Origin: Limnomonas spitsbergensis
Taxonomy: Eukaryota > Chlorophyta > Chlorophyceae > Chlamydomonadales
Direction: 5' to 3'
NCBI GenBank assembly: GCA_037349105.1
Contig: JAYJMM010000116.1
Location: forward strand, 1-64,000
DNA: 64,000 nucleotides
Positions 1-15,000 of this stretch are shown piece after piece; position 1 is the first letter of the stretch, and each line of letters begins with the position of its first letter. The position numbers and the translations under genes were made by a program. The notes below the pieces were generated by a model. That model was given only the letters and a program-made list of their open reading frames with translations. It was not told the DNA's origin and did no database searches.

Positions 1-3000
1 GGCATCTGGGCATCGGCATCGGCATCGGCATCGGCATCGGCATCGGCATTGGCATCGGCATCGGCATCGGCATCGGCATCGGCATCGGCATCGGCATCGG
101 CATCATTATCGGCATCGGCATCGGCATCGGCATGGCAATCGGGGTCGGAATCTGCATCGGAGCATCGGAGCATTGGGGCATCGGGGCATCTGGGAATGAG
201 GGAATCGGGGCATCAAGGCATCGGGGCATTGGGGCATCGGGGCATCAGGGCATCAGGGCATTGGGGCAACGGGGCATCAGGGCATCTGGGCATCTGGGCA
301 TCGGGGCATCGGGGCATCTGGGCATCGGGGCATCGGGGCATCTGGGCATCGGGGCATCGGGGCATCGGGGCATCAGGGCATCGGGGCTTCGGGGCATCGG
401 GGCATCGGGGCATCGGGGCATCGGGGCATCGGGGCATCGGGGCATCGGGGCATCGGGGCATCGGGGGATCGGGGCATCAGGGCATCGGGGCATCGGGGCA
501 TCGGGGCATCGGGGCATCTGGGCATCTGGGCATCTGGGCATCTGGGCATCTGGGCATCTGGGCATCTGGGCATCTGGGCATCTGGGCATCTGGGCATCTG
601 GGCATCTGGGCATCTGGGCATCTGGGCATCTGGGCATCTGGGCATCTGGCCATCTGGTCATCTGGTCATCTGGTCATCTGGGCATCTGGGCATCTGGGCA
701 TCTGGGCATCTGGGCATCTGGGCATCGGCATCGGCATCGGCACCGGCATAGGCATCGGCATCGGCATCGGCATTGGCATCGGAATGGTAATCGGGGTCGG
801 CATTGGCATCTGGGAAGGCATCTGCATCGGAGCATCGGAGCATCGGGGCATCGTGGCATCGGGGCATGGGGGCATCGGGGTATCTGGGCATCTGGGCATC
901 TGGGCATCTGGGCATCTGGGCATCGGCATCGGCATCGGCATCGGCATCGGCATCGGCATCGGCATCGGCATCGGCATCGGCATCGGCATCGGCATCGGCA
1001 TCGGCATCGGCATCGGCATCGGCATCGGCATCGGCATCGGCATCGGCATCGGCATCGGCATCGGCATCGGCATCGGCATCGGCATCGGCATCGGCATCGG
1101 CATCGGCATCGGCATCGGCATCGGCATCGGCATCGGCATCGGCATCGGCATCGGCATCATTATCGGCATCGGCATCGGCATCGGCATGGCAATCGGGGTC
1201 GGAATCTGCATCGGAGCATCGGAGCATTGGGGCATCGGGGCATCGGGGAATGAGGGAATCGGGGCATCAAGGCATCGGGGCATTGGGGCATCGGGGCATC
1301 AGGGCATCAGGGCATTGGGGCAACGGGGCATCAGGGCATCTGGGCATCTGGGCATCTGGGCATCGGGGCATCTGGGCATCGGGGCATCGGGGCATCTGGG
1401 CATCTGGGCATCGGGGCATCGGGGCATCAGGGCATCGGGGCTTCGGGGCATCGGGGCATCGGGGCATCGGGGCATCGGGGCATCGGGGCATCGGGGCATC
1501 GTGGCATCAGGGCATCGGGGGATCGGGGCATCGGGGCATCGGGGCATCGGGGCATCGGGGCATCGGGGCATCGGGGCATCGGGGCATCTGGGCATCTGGG
1601 CATCTGGGCATCTGGGCATCTGGGCATCTGGGCATCTGGGCATCTGGGCATCTGGGCATCTGGGCATCTGGGCATCTGGGCATCTGGGCATCTGGCCATC
1701 TGGTCATCTGGTCATCTGGTCATCTGGGATTCTGGGCATCTGGGCATCTGGGCATCTGGGCATCTGGGCATCGGCATCGGCATCGGCACCGGCATAGGCA
1801 TCGGCATCGGCATCGGCATTGGCATCGGAATGGTAATCGGGGTCGGCATTGGCATCTGGGTCGGCATCTGCATCGGAGCATCGGAGCATCGGGGCATCGT
1901 GGCATCGGGGCATGGGGGCATCGGGGTATCTGGGCATCTGGGCATCTGGGCATCTGGGCATCTGGGCATCGGCATCGGCATCGGCATCGGCATCGGCATC
2001 GGCATCGGCATCGGCATCGGCATCGGCATCGGCATCGGCATCGGCATCGGCATCGGCATCGGCATCGGCATCGGCATCGGCATCGGCATCGGCATCGGCA
2101 TCGGCATCGGCATCGGCATCGGCATCGGCATCGGCATCAGCATCGGCATCGGCATCGGCATCGGCATCGGCATCGGCATCGGCATCGGCATCGGCATCGG
2201 CATCATTATCGGCATCGGCATCGGCATCGGCATGGCAATCGGGGTCGGAATCTGCATCGGAGCATCGGAGTATTGGGGCATCGGGGCATTGGGGAATGGG
2301 GGAATCGGGGCATCAAGGCATCGGGGCATTGGGGCATCGGGGTATCAGGGCATCAGGGCATTGGGGCATCGGGGCATCGGGGCATTGGGGCATCGGGGCA
2401 TGGGGGCATGGGGGCATCGGAGCTCGGGGCATCGGGGCATCGGGGCATCGGGGCATCAGGGCATCAGGGCATGGGGGCATGGGGGCATGGGTTCATGAGG
2501 GCATCAAGGCATCGGGGTATCGAGGCATCGGGGCATCGGGGCATTGGGGCATCAGGACATCGAGGCATCGGCATCGGCATCGGCATCGGCATCGACATCG
2601 GGGTCGGTATCGGTGCATCAGCATCTGCATAGTCATCGTCATCGTCATCGGCATGGGCATTGGGGTGGGCATCTGGGCATCTGGGCATGGGAGCATCTGG
2701 GCATCTTGGTATCTGGGCATCTGGGCATCTGGGCATCGGGGCATCGGGGCATCTGGGCATCTGGGCATCTGGGCATCTGGGCATCTGGGCATCTGGGCAT
2801 CTGGGCATCTGGGCATCTGGGCATCTGGGCATCTGGGCATCTGGGCATCGGCATCGGCATCGGCATTGGCATCGGCATCGGCACCGGCATCGGCATCGGC
2901 ATCGGCATCGGCATTGGCATCAGAATGGTAATCGGGGTCGGCATTGGCATCTGGGTCGGCATCTGCATCGGAGCATCGGAGCATCGGGGCATCGTGGAAT

Positions 3001-6000
3001 CGGGGCATGGGGGCATCGGGGTATCTGGGCATCTGGGCATCTAGGCATCTGGGCATCTGGGCATCGGCATCGGCATCGGCATCGGCATCGGCATCGGCAT
3101 CGGCATCGGCATCGGCATCGGCATCGGCATCATTATCGGCATCGGCATCGGCATTGGCATGGCAATCGGGGTCGGAATCTGCATCGGAGCATCGGAGCAT
3201 TGGGGCATCGGGGCATCGGGAAATGGGGGAATCCGGGCATCAAGGCATCGGGGCATTGGGGCATCGGGGCATCAGGGCATCAGGGCATTGGGGCATCGGG
3301 GCATCGGGGCATTGGGGCATCGGGGCATGGGGGCATCGGAGCTCGGGGCATCGGGGCATCGGGGCATCGGGGCATCAGGGCATCAGGGCATGGGGGCATG
3401 GGGGCATGGGTTCATGAGGGCATCAAGGCATCGGGGTATCGGGGCATCGGGGCATCGGGGCATTGGGGCATCAGGACATCGAGGCATCGGGGCATCGGGG
3501 CATCTGGGCATGGGGGTATCGGGGCATCGGGGCATCGGGGCATCGGCATCGGCATCGGCATCGGCATCGGGGTCGGTATCGGTGCATCAGCATCTGCATA
3601 GTCATCGTCAACGTCATCGGCATGGGCATTGGGGTGGGCATCTGGGCATCTGGGCATGGGAGCATCTGGGCATCTTGGTATCTGGGCATCTGGGCATCTG
3701 GGCATCGGGGCATCTGGGCATCTGGGCATCTGGGCATCGGGGCATCGGGGCATCTGGGCATCTGGGTATCTGGGCATCTGGGCATCTGGGCATCGGGGCA
3801 TCTGGGCATCGGGGCATCGGGGCATCTGGGCATCGGGGCATCTGGGCATCTGGGCATCTGGGCATCTGGGCATCTGGGCATCTGGGCATCTGGGCATCTG
3901 GGCATCTGGGCATCGGGGCATCTGGGCATCTGGGCATCTGGGCATCTGGGCATCTGGGCATCTGGGCATCTGGGCATCTGGGCATCTGAGCATCTGGGCA
4001 TCGGCATCGGCATCGGCATTGGCATCGGCATCGGCACCGGCATCAGCATCGGCATCGGCATCGGCATCGGCATCGGCATCGGCATCGGAATGGTAATCGG
4101 GGTCGGCATTGGCATCTGGGTCGGCATCTGCATCGGAGCATCGGAGCATCGGGACATCGTGGCATCGTGGCATCGGGGCATGTGGGCATCTGGGCATCTG
4201 GGCATCTGGGCATCTGGGCATCTGGGCGTCGGCATCGGCATCGGCATCGGCATCGGCATCGGCATCGGCATCGGCATCGGCATCGGCATCGGCATCGGCA
4301 TCATTATCGGCATCGGCATCGGCATCGGCATGGCAATCGGGGTCGGAATCTGCATCGGAGCATCGGAGTATTGGGGCATCGGGGCATCGGGGAATGGGGG
4401 AATCGGGGCATCAAGGCATCGGGGCATTGGGGCATCGGGGTATCAGGGCATCAGGGCATTGGGGCATCGGGGCATCGGAGCATTGGGGCATCTGGATATC
4501 AGGGCATCAGGGCATCGGGGCATCGGGGCATCGGGGCATCGGGGCATCGGGGCATCGGGGCATCGGGGCATCGGGGCATCGGGGCATCGGGGCATCGGGG
4601 CATCGGGGCATCAGGGCATCGGGGCATCGGGGCATCGGGGCATCGGGGCATCAGGGCATCGGGGGATCGGGGCATCGGGGCATCGGGGCATCGGGGCATC
4701 GGGGCATCGGGGCATCAGGGCATCTGGGCATCTGGGCATCTGGGCATCGGGGCATCTGGGCATCTGGGCATCTGGGCATCTGGGCATCTGGGCATCGGGG
4801 CATCTGGGCATCTGGGCATCTGGGCATCTGGGCATCTGGTCATCTGGTCATCTGGGCATCTGGGCATCTGGGCATCTGGGCATCTGGGCATCTGGGCATC
4901 TGGGCATCTGGGAATCTGGGCATCGGCATCGGCATCGGCATTGGCATCGGCATCGGCACCGGCATCGGCATCGGCATCGGCATCGGCATTGGCATCGGAA
5001 TGGTAATCGGGGTCGGCATTGGCATCTGGGTCGGCATCTGCATCGGAGCATCGGAGCATCGGGGCATCGTGGCATCGGGGCATGGGGGCATCGGGGTATC
5101 TGGGCATCTGGGCATCTGGGCATCTGGGCATCTGGGCATCGGCATCGGCATCGGCATCGGCATCGGCATCGGCATCGGCATCGGCATCGGCATCGGCATC
5201 GGCATCGGCATCGGCATCGGCATCGGCATCGGCATCGGCATCGGCATCGGCATCGGCATCGGCATCGGCATCGGCATCATTATCGGCATCGGCATCGGCA
5301 TCGGCATGGCAATCGGGGTCGGAATCTGCATCGGAGCATCGGAGTATTGGGGCATCTGGATATCAGGGCATCAGGGCATCGGGGCATCGGGGCATCGGGG
5401 CATCGGGGCATCGGGGCATCGGGGCATCGGGGCATCGGGGCATCGGGGCATCGGGGCATCGGGGCATCGGGGCATCAGGGCATCGGGGCATCGGGGCATC
5501 GGGGCATCGTGGCATCAGGGCATCGGGGGATCGGGGCATCGGGGCATCGGGGCATCGGGGCATCGGGGCATCGGGGCATCGGGGCATCGGGGCATCTGGG
5601 CATCTGGGCATCTGGGCATCTGGGCATCTGGGCATCTGGGCATCTGGGCATCTGGGCATCTGGGCATCTGGGCATCTGGGCATCTGGGCATCTGGGCATC
5701 TGGTCATCTGGGCATCTGGTCATCTGGTCATCTGGGCATCTGGGCATCTGGGCATCTGGGCATCTGGGCATCTGGGAATCTGGGCATCGGCATCGGCATC
5801 GGCATTGGCATCGGCATCGGCACCGGCATCGGCATCGGCATCGGCATCGGCATTGGCATCGGAATGGTAATCGGGGTCGTCATTGGCATCTGGGTCGTCA
5901 TCTGCATCGGAGCATCGGAGCATCGGGGCATCGTGGCATCGGGGCATGGGGGCATCGGGGTATCTGGGCATCTGGGCATCTGGGCATCTGGGCATCTGGG

Positions 6001-9000
6001 CATCGGCATCGGCATCGGCATCGGCATCGGCATCGGCATCGGCATCGGCATCGGCATCGGCATCGGCATCGGCATCGGCATCGGCATCGGCATCGGCATC
6101 GGCATCGGCATCGGCATCGGCATCGGCATCGGCATCGGCATCGGCATCGGCATCGGCATCGGCATCGGCATCGGCATCGGCATCGGCATCGGCATCGGCA
6201 TCATTATCGGCATCGGCATCGGCATCGGCATGGCAATCGGGGTCGGAATCTGCATCGGAGCATCGGAGTATTGGGGCATCGGGGCATCGGGGAATGGGGG
6301 AATCGGGGCATCAAGGCATCGGGGCATTGGGGCATCGGGGTATCAGGGCATCAGGGCATTGGGGCATCGGGGCATCGGGGCATTGGGGCATCGGGGCATG
6401 GGGGCATGGGGGCATCGGAGCTCGGGGCATCGGGGCATCGGGGCATCGGGGCATCAGGGCATCAGGGCATGGGGGCATGGGGGCATGGGTTCATGAGGGC
6501 ATCAAGGCATCGGGGTATCGAGGCATCGGGGCATCGGGGCATTGGGGCATCAGGACATCGAGGCATCGGCATCGGCATCGGCATCGGCATCGACATCGGG
6601 GTCGGTATCGGTGCATCAGCATCTGCATAGTCATCGTCATCGTCATCGGCATGGGCATTGGGGTGGGCATCTGGGCATCTGGGCATGGGAGCATCTGGGC
6701 ATCTTGGTATCTGGGCATCTGGGCATCTGGGCATCGGGGCATCGGGGCATCTGGGCATCTGGGCATCTGGGCATCTGGGCATCTGGGCATCTGGGCATCT
6801 GGGCATCTGGGCATCTGGGCATCTGGGCATCTGGGCATCTGGGCATCTGGGCATCGGCATCGGCATCGGCATTGGCATCGGCATCGGCACCGGCATCGGC
6901 ATCGGCATCGGCATCGGCATTGGCATCAGAATGGTAATCGGGGTCGGCATTGGCATCTGGGTCGGCATCTGCATCGGAGCATCGGAGCATCGGGGCATCG
7001 TGGAATCGGGGCATGGGGGCATCGGGGTATCTGGGCATCTGGGCATCTAGGCATCTGGGCATCTGGGCATCGGCATCGGCATCGGCATCGGCATCGGCAT
7101 CGGCATCGGCATCGGCATCGGCATCGGCATCGGCATCGGCATCGGCATCGGCATCATTATCGGCATCGGCATCGGCATCGGCATGGCAATCGGGGTCGGA
7201 ATCTGCATCGGAGCATCGGAGCATTGGGGCATCGGGGCATCGGGAAATGGGGGAATCCGGGCATCAAGGCATCGGGGCATTGGGGCATCGGGGCATCAGG
7301 GCATCAGGGCATTGGGGCATCGGGGCATCGGGGCATTGGGGCATCGGGGCATGGGGGCATCGGAGCTCGGGGCATCGGGGCATCGGGGCATCGGGGCATC
7401 AGGGCATCAGGGCATGGGGGCATGGGGGCATGGGTTCATGAGGGCATCAAGGCATCGGGGTATCGGGGCATCGGGGCATCGGGGCATTGGGGCATCAGGA
7501 CATCGAGGCATCGGGGCATCGGGGCATCAGGGCATGGGGGTATCGGGGCATCGGGGCATCGGGGCATCGGCATCGGCATCGGCATCGGCATCGGGGTCGG
7601 TATCGGTGCATCAGCATCTGCATAGTCATCGTCAACGTCATCGGCATGGGCATTGGGGTGGGCATCTGGGCATCTGGGCATGGGAGCATCTGGGCATCTT
7701 GGTATCTGGGCATCTGGGCATCTGGGCATCGGGGCATCTGGGCATCTGGGCATCTGGGCATCGGGGCATCGGGGCATCTGGGCATCTGGGTATCTGGGCA
7801 TCTGGGCATCTGGGCATCGGGGCATCTGGGCATCGGGGCATCGGGGCATCTGGGCATCGGGGCATCTGGGCATCTGGGCATCTGGGCATCTGGGCATCTG
7901 GGCATCTGGGCATCTGGGCATCTGGGCATCTGGGCATCGGGGCATCTGGGCATCTGGGCATCTGGGCATCTGGGCATCTGGGCATCTGGGCATCTGGGCA
8001 TCTGGGCATCTGAGCATCTGGGTATCGGCATCGGCATCGGCATTGGCATCGGCATCGGCACCGGCATCGGCATCGGCATCGGCATCGGCATCGGCATCGG
8101 CATCGGCATCGGAATGGTAATCGGGGTCGGCATTGGCATCTGGGTCGGCATCTGCATCGGAGCATCGGAGCATCGGGACATCGTGGCATCGTGGCATCGG
8201 GGCATGGGGGCATCTGGGCATCTGGGCATCTGGGCATCTGGGCATCTGGGCATCGGCATCGGCATCGGCATCGGCATCGGCATCGGCATCGGCATCGGCA
8301 TCGGCATCGGCATCGGCATCGGCATCGGCATCATTATCGGCATCGGCATCGGCATCGGCATGGCAATCGGGGTCGGAATCTGCATCGGAGCATCGGAGTA
8401 TTGGGGCATCGGGGCATCGGGGAATGGGGGAATCGGGGCATCAAGGCATCGGGGCATTGGGGCATCGGGGTATCAGGGCATCAGGGCATTGGGGCATCGG
8501 GGCATCGGAGCATTGGGGCATCTGGATATCAGGGCATCAGGGCATCGGGGCATCGGGGCATCGGGGCATCGGGGCATCGGGGCATCGGGGCATCGGGGCT
8601 TCGGGGCATCGGGGCATCGGGGCATCGGGGCATCGGGGCATCAGGGCATCGGGGCATCGGGGCATCGGGGCATCGTGGCATCAGGGCATCGGGGGATCGG
8701 GGCATCGGGGCATCGGGGCATCGGGGCATCTGGGCATCTGGGCATCAGGGCATCTGGGCATCTGGGCATCGGGGCATCTGGGCATCTGGGCATCTGGGCA
8801 TCTGGGCATCTGGTCATCTGGGCATCTGGTCATCTGGTCATCTGGGCATCTGGGCATCTGGGCATCTGGGCATCTGGGCATCTGGGAATCTGGGCATCGG
8901 CATCGGCATCGGCATTGGCATCGGCATCGGCACCGGCATCGGCATCGGCATCGGCATCGGCATTGGCATCGGAATGGTAATCGGGGTCGGCATTGGCATC

Positions 9001-12000
9001 TGGGTCGGCATCTGCATCGGAGCATCGGAGCATCGGGGCATCGTGGCATCGGGGCATGGGGGCATCGGGGTATCTGGGCATCTGGGCATCTGGGCATCTG
9101 GGCATCTGGGCATCGGCATCGGCATCGGCATCGGCATCGGCATCGGCATCGGCATCGGCATCGGCATCGGCATCGGCATCGGCATCGGCATCGGCATCGG
9201 CATCGGCATCGGCATCGGCATCGGCATCGGCATCGGCATCGGCATCGGCATCGGCATCGGCATCGGCATCGGCATCGGCATCGGCATCGGCATCGGCATC
9301 GGCATCGGCATCGGCATCGGCATCATTATCGGCATCGGCATCGGCATCGGCATGGCAATCGGGGTCGGAATCTGCATCGGAGCATCGGAGTATTGGGGCA
9401 TCGGGGCATCGGGGAATGGGGGAATCGGGGCATCAAGGCATCGGGGCATTGGGGCATCGGGGTATCAGGGCATCAGGGCATTGGGGCATCGGGGCATCGG
9501 GGCATTGGGGCATCGGGGCATGGGGGCATGGGGGCATCGGAGCTCGGGGCATCGGGGCATCGGGGCATCGGGGCATCAGGGCATCAGGGCATGGGGGCAT
9601 GGGGGCATGGGTTCATGAGGGCATCAAGGCATCGGGGTATCGAGGCATCGGGGCATCGGGGCATTGGGGCATCAGGACATCGAGGCATCGGCATCGGCAT
9701 CGGCATCGGCATCGACATCGGGGTCGGTATCGGTGCATCAGCATCTGCATAGTCATCGTCATCGTCATCGGCATGGGCATTGGGGTGGGCATCTGGGCAT
9801 CTGGGCATGGGAGCATCTGGGCATCTTGGTATCTGGGCATCTGGGCATCTGGGCATCGGGGCATCGGGGCATCTGGGCATCTGGGCATCTGGGCATCTGG
9901 GCATCTGGGCATCTGGGCATCTGGGCATCTGGGCATCTGGGCATCTGGGCATCAGGGCATCTGGGCATCTGGGCATCGGCATCGGCATCGGCATTGGCAT
10001 CGGCATCGGCACCGGCATCGGCATCGGCATCGGCATCGGCATTGGCATCAGAATGGTAATCGGGGTCGGCATTGGCATCTGGGTCGGCATCTGCATCGGA
10101 GCATCGGAGCATCGGGGCATCGTGGAATCGGGGCATGGGGGCATCGGGGTATCTGGGCATCTGGGCATCTAGGCATCTGGGCATCTGGGCATCGGCATCG
10201 GCATCGGCATCGGCATCGGCATCGGCATCGGCATCGGCATCGGCATCGGCATCGGCATCGGCATCGGCATCGGCATCGGCATCATTATCGGCATCGGCAT
10301 CGGCATCGGCATGGCAATCGGGGTCGGAATCTGCATCGGAGCATCGGAGCATTGGGGCATCGGGGCATCGGGAAATGGGGGAATCCGGGCATCAAGGCAT
10401 CGGGGCAATGGGGCATCGGGGCATCAGGGCATCAGGGCATTGGGGCATCGGGGCATCGGGGCATTGGGGCATCGGGGCATGGGGGCATCGGAGCTCGGGG
10501 CATCGGGGCATCGGGGCATCGGGGCATCAGGGCATCAGGGCATGGGGGCATGGGGGCATGGGTTCATGAGGGCATCAAGGCATCGGGGTATCGGGGCATC
10601 GGGGCATCGGGGCATTGGGGCATCAGGACATCGAGGCATCGGGGCATCGGGGCATCAGGGCATGGGGGTATCGGGGCATCGGGGCATCGGGGCATCGGCA
10701 TCGGCATCGGCATCGGCATCGGGGTCGGTATCGGTGCATCAGCATCTGCATAGTCATCGTCAACGTCATCGGCATGGGCATTGGGGTGGGCATCTGGGCA
10801 TCTGGGCATGGGAGCATCTGGGCATCTTGGTATCTGGGCATCTGGGCATCTGGGCATCGGGGCATCTGGGCATCTGGGCATCTGGGCATCGGGGCATCGG
10901 GGCATCTGGGCATCTGGGCATCTGGGCATCTGGGCATCTGGGCATCGGGGCATCTGGGCATCGGGGCATCGGGGCATCTGGGCATCGGGGCATCTGGGCA
11001 TCTGGGCATCTGGGCATCTGGGCATCTGGGCATCTGGGCATCTGGGCATCTGGGCATCTGGGCATCGGGGCATCTGGGCATCTGGGCATCTGGGCATCTG
11101 GGCATCTGGGCATCTGGGCATCTGGGCATCTGGGCATCTGAGCATCTGGGCATCGGCATCGGCATCGGCATTGGCATCGGCATCGGCACCGGCATCGGCA
11201 TCGGCATCGGCATCGGCATCGGCATCGGCATCGGCATCGGAATGGTAATCGGGGTCGGCATTGGCATCTGGGTCGGCATCTGCATCGGAGCATCGGAGCA
11301 TCGGGACATCGTGGCATCGTGGCATCGGGGCATGGGGGCATCTGGGCATCTGGGCATCTGGGCATCTGGGCATCTGGGCATCGGCATCGGCATCGGCATC
11401 GGCATCGGCATCGGCATCGGCATCGGCATCGGCATCGGCATCGGCATCGGCATCGGCATCGGCATCATTATCGGCATCGGCATCGGCATCGGCATGGCAA
11501 TCGGGGTCGGAATCTGCATCGGAGCATCGGAGTATTGGGGCATCGGGGCATCGGGGAATGGGGGAATCGGGGCATCAAGGCATCGGGGCATTGGGGCATC
11601 GGGGTATCAGGGCATCAGGGCATTGGGGCATCGGGGCATCGGAGCATTGGGGCATCTGGATATCAGGGCATCAGGGCATCGGGGCATCGGGGCATCGGGG
11701 CATCGGGGCATCGGGGCATCGGGGCATCGGGGCATCGGGGCATCGGGGCATCGGGGCATCGGGGCATCGGGGCATCAGGGCATCGGGGCATCGGGGCATC
11801 GGGGCATCGTGGCATCAGGGCATCGGGGGATCGGGGCATCGGGGCATCGGGGCATCGGGGCATCGGGGCATCGGGGCATCAGGGCATCTGGGCATCTGGG
11901 CATCTGGGCATCGGGGCATCTGGGCATCTGGGCATCTGGGCATCTGGGCATCTGGGCATCTGGGCATCTGGGCATCTGGGCATCTGGGCATCTGGGCATC

Positions 12001-15000
12001 TGGTCATCTGGTCATCTGGTCATCTGGGCATCTGGGCATCTGGGCATCTGGGCATCTGGGCATCTGGGCATCTGGGAATCTGGGCATCGGCATCGGCATC
12101 GGCATTGGCATCGGCATCGGCACCGGCATCGGCATCGGCATCGGCATCGGCATTGGCATCGGAATGGTAATCGGGGTCGGCATTGGCATCTGGGTCGGCA
12201 TCTGCATCGGAGCATCGGAGCATCGGGGCATCGTGGCATCGGGGCATGGGGGCATCGGGGTATCTGGGCATCTGGGCATCTGGGCATCTGGGCATCTGGG
12301 CATCGGCATCGGCATCGGCATCGGCATCGGCATCGGCATCGGCATCGGCATCGGCATCGGCATCGGCATCGGCATCGGCATCGGCATCGGCATCGGCATC
12401 GGCATCGGCATCGGCATCGGCATCGGCATCGGCATCATTATCGGCATCGGCATCGGCATCGGCATGGCAATCGGGGTCGGAATCTGCATCGGAGCATCGG
12501 AGTATTGGGGCATCTGGATATCAGGGCATCAGGGCATCGGGGCATCGGGGCATCGGGGCATCGGGGCATCGGGGCATCGGGGCATCGTGGCTTCGGGGCA
12601 TCGGGGCATCGGGGCATCGGGGCATCGGGGCATCAGGGCATCGGGGCATCGGGGCATCGGGGCATCGTGGCATCAGGGCATCGGGGGATCGGGGCATCGG
12701 GGCATCGGGGCATCGGGGCATCGGGGCATCGGGGCATCGGGGCATCGGGGCATCTGGGCATCTGGGCATCTGGGCATCTGGGCATCTGGGCCTCTGGGCA
12801 TCTGGGCATCTGGGCATCGGGGCATCTGGGCATCTGGGCATCTGGGCATCTGGGCATCTGGTCATCTGGTCATCTGGTCATCTGGTCATCTGGGCATCTG
12901 GGCATCTGGGCATCTGGGCATCTGGGCATCTGGGAATCTGGGCATCGGCATCGGCATCGGCATTGGCATCGGCATCGGCACCGGCATCGGCATCGGCATC
13001 GGCATCGGCATTGGCATCGGAATGGTAATCGGGGTCGGCATTGGCATCCGGGTCGGCATCTGCATCGGAGCATCGGAGCATCGGGGCATCGTGGCATCGG
13101 GGCATGGGGGCATCGGGGTATCTGGGCATCTGGGCATCTGGGCATCTGGGCATCTGGGCATCGGCATCGGCATCGGCATCGGCATCGGCATCGGCATCGG
13201 CATCGGCATCGGCATCGGCATCGGCATCGGCATCGGCATCGGCATCGGCATCGGCATCGGCATCGGCATCGGCATCGGCATCGGCATCGGCATCGGCATC
13301 GGCATCGGCATCGGCATCGGCATCGGCATCGGCATCGGCATCGGCATCGGCATCGGCATCATTATCGGCATTGGCATCGGCATCGGCATGGCAATCGGGG
13401 TCGGAATCTGCATCGGAGCATCGGAGTAATGGGGCATCGGGGCATCGGGGAATGGGGGAATCGGGGCATCAAGGCATCGGGGCATTGGGGCATCGGGGTA
13501 TCAGGGCATCAGGGCATTGGGGCATCGGGGCATCGGGGCATTGGGGCATCTGGGTATCAGGGCATCAGGGCATCGGGGCATCGGGGCATCGGGGCATCGG
13601 GGCATCGGGGCATCGGGGCATCGGGACTTCGGGGCATCGGGGCATCGGGACATCGGGGCATCGGGGCATCAGGGCATCGGGGCATCGGGGCATCGGGGCA
13701 TCGTGGCATCAGGGCATCGAAGGATCGGGGCATCGGGGCATCGGGGCATCGGGGCATCGGGGCATCGGGGCATCGGGGCATCGGGGCATCGGGGCATCGG
13801 GGCATCTGGGCATCTGGGCATCTGGGCATCTAGGCATCTGGGCATCTGGGCATCTGGGCATCTGGGCATCTGGGCATCTGGGCATCTGGTCATCGGGTCA
13901 TCTGGTCATCTGGTCATCTGGTCATCTGGGCATCTGGGCATCTGGGCATCTGGGCATCTGGGCATCTGGGCATCTGGGAATCTGGGCATCGGCATCGGCA
14001 TCGGCATTGGCATCGGCATCGGCACCGGCATAGGCATCGGCATCGGCATCGGCATTGGCATCGGAATGGTAATCGGGGTCGGCATTGGCATCTGGGTCGG
14101 CATCTGCATCGGAGCATCGGAGCATCGGGGCATCGTGGCATCGGGGCATGGGGGCATCGGGGTATCTGGGCATCTGGGCATCTGGGCATCTGGGCATCTG
14201 GGCATCGGCATCGGCATCGGCATCGGCATCGGCATCGGCATCGGCATCGGCATCGGCATCGGCATCGGCATCGGCATCGGCATCGGCATCGGCATCGGCA
14301 TCGGCATCGGCATCGGCATCGGCATCGGCATCGGCATCGGCATCGGCATCGGCATCGGCATCGGCATCGGCATCGGCATCGGCATCGGCATCGGCATCGG
14401 CATCGGCATCGGCATCGGCATCATTATCGGCATCGGCATCGGCATCGGCATGGCAATCGGGGTCGGAATCTGCATCGGAGCATCGGAGTATTGGGGCATC
14501 GGGGAATCGGGGAATGGGGGAATCGGGGCATCAAGGCATCGGGGCATTGGGGCATCGGGGTATCAGGGCATCAGGGCATTGGGGCATCGGGGCATCGGGG
14601 CATTGGGGCATCGGGGCATGGGGGCATGGGGGCATCGGAGCTCGGGGCATCAGGGCATCGGGGCATCGGGGCATCAGGGCATCAGGGCATGGGGGCATGG
14701 GGGCATGGGTTCATGAGGGCATCAAGGCATCGGGGTATCGGGGCATCGGGGCATCGGGGCATTGGGGCATCAGGACATCGAGGCATCGGCATCGGCATCG
14801 GCATCGACATCGGGGTCGGTATCGGTGCATCAGCATCTGCATAGTCATCGTCATCGTCATCAGCATGGGCATTGGGGTGGGCATCTGGGCATCTGGGCAT
14901 GGGAGCATCTGGGCATCTTGGTATCTGGGCATATGGGCATCTGGGCATCGGGGCATCTGGGCATCTGGGCATCTGGGCATCGGGGCATCGGGGCATCTGG

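Noticed and set aside
3463..6630. 1,055-aa frame with [12 protein letters not shown] octapeptides resembling structural or prion-type octarepeats
   Set aside because: An 8-bp unit read in threes always gives an 8-residue repeat. The similarity to octarepeat proteins is arithmetic, and stops fall at random variant sites.
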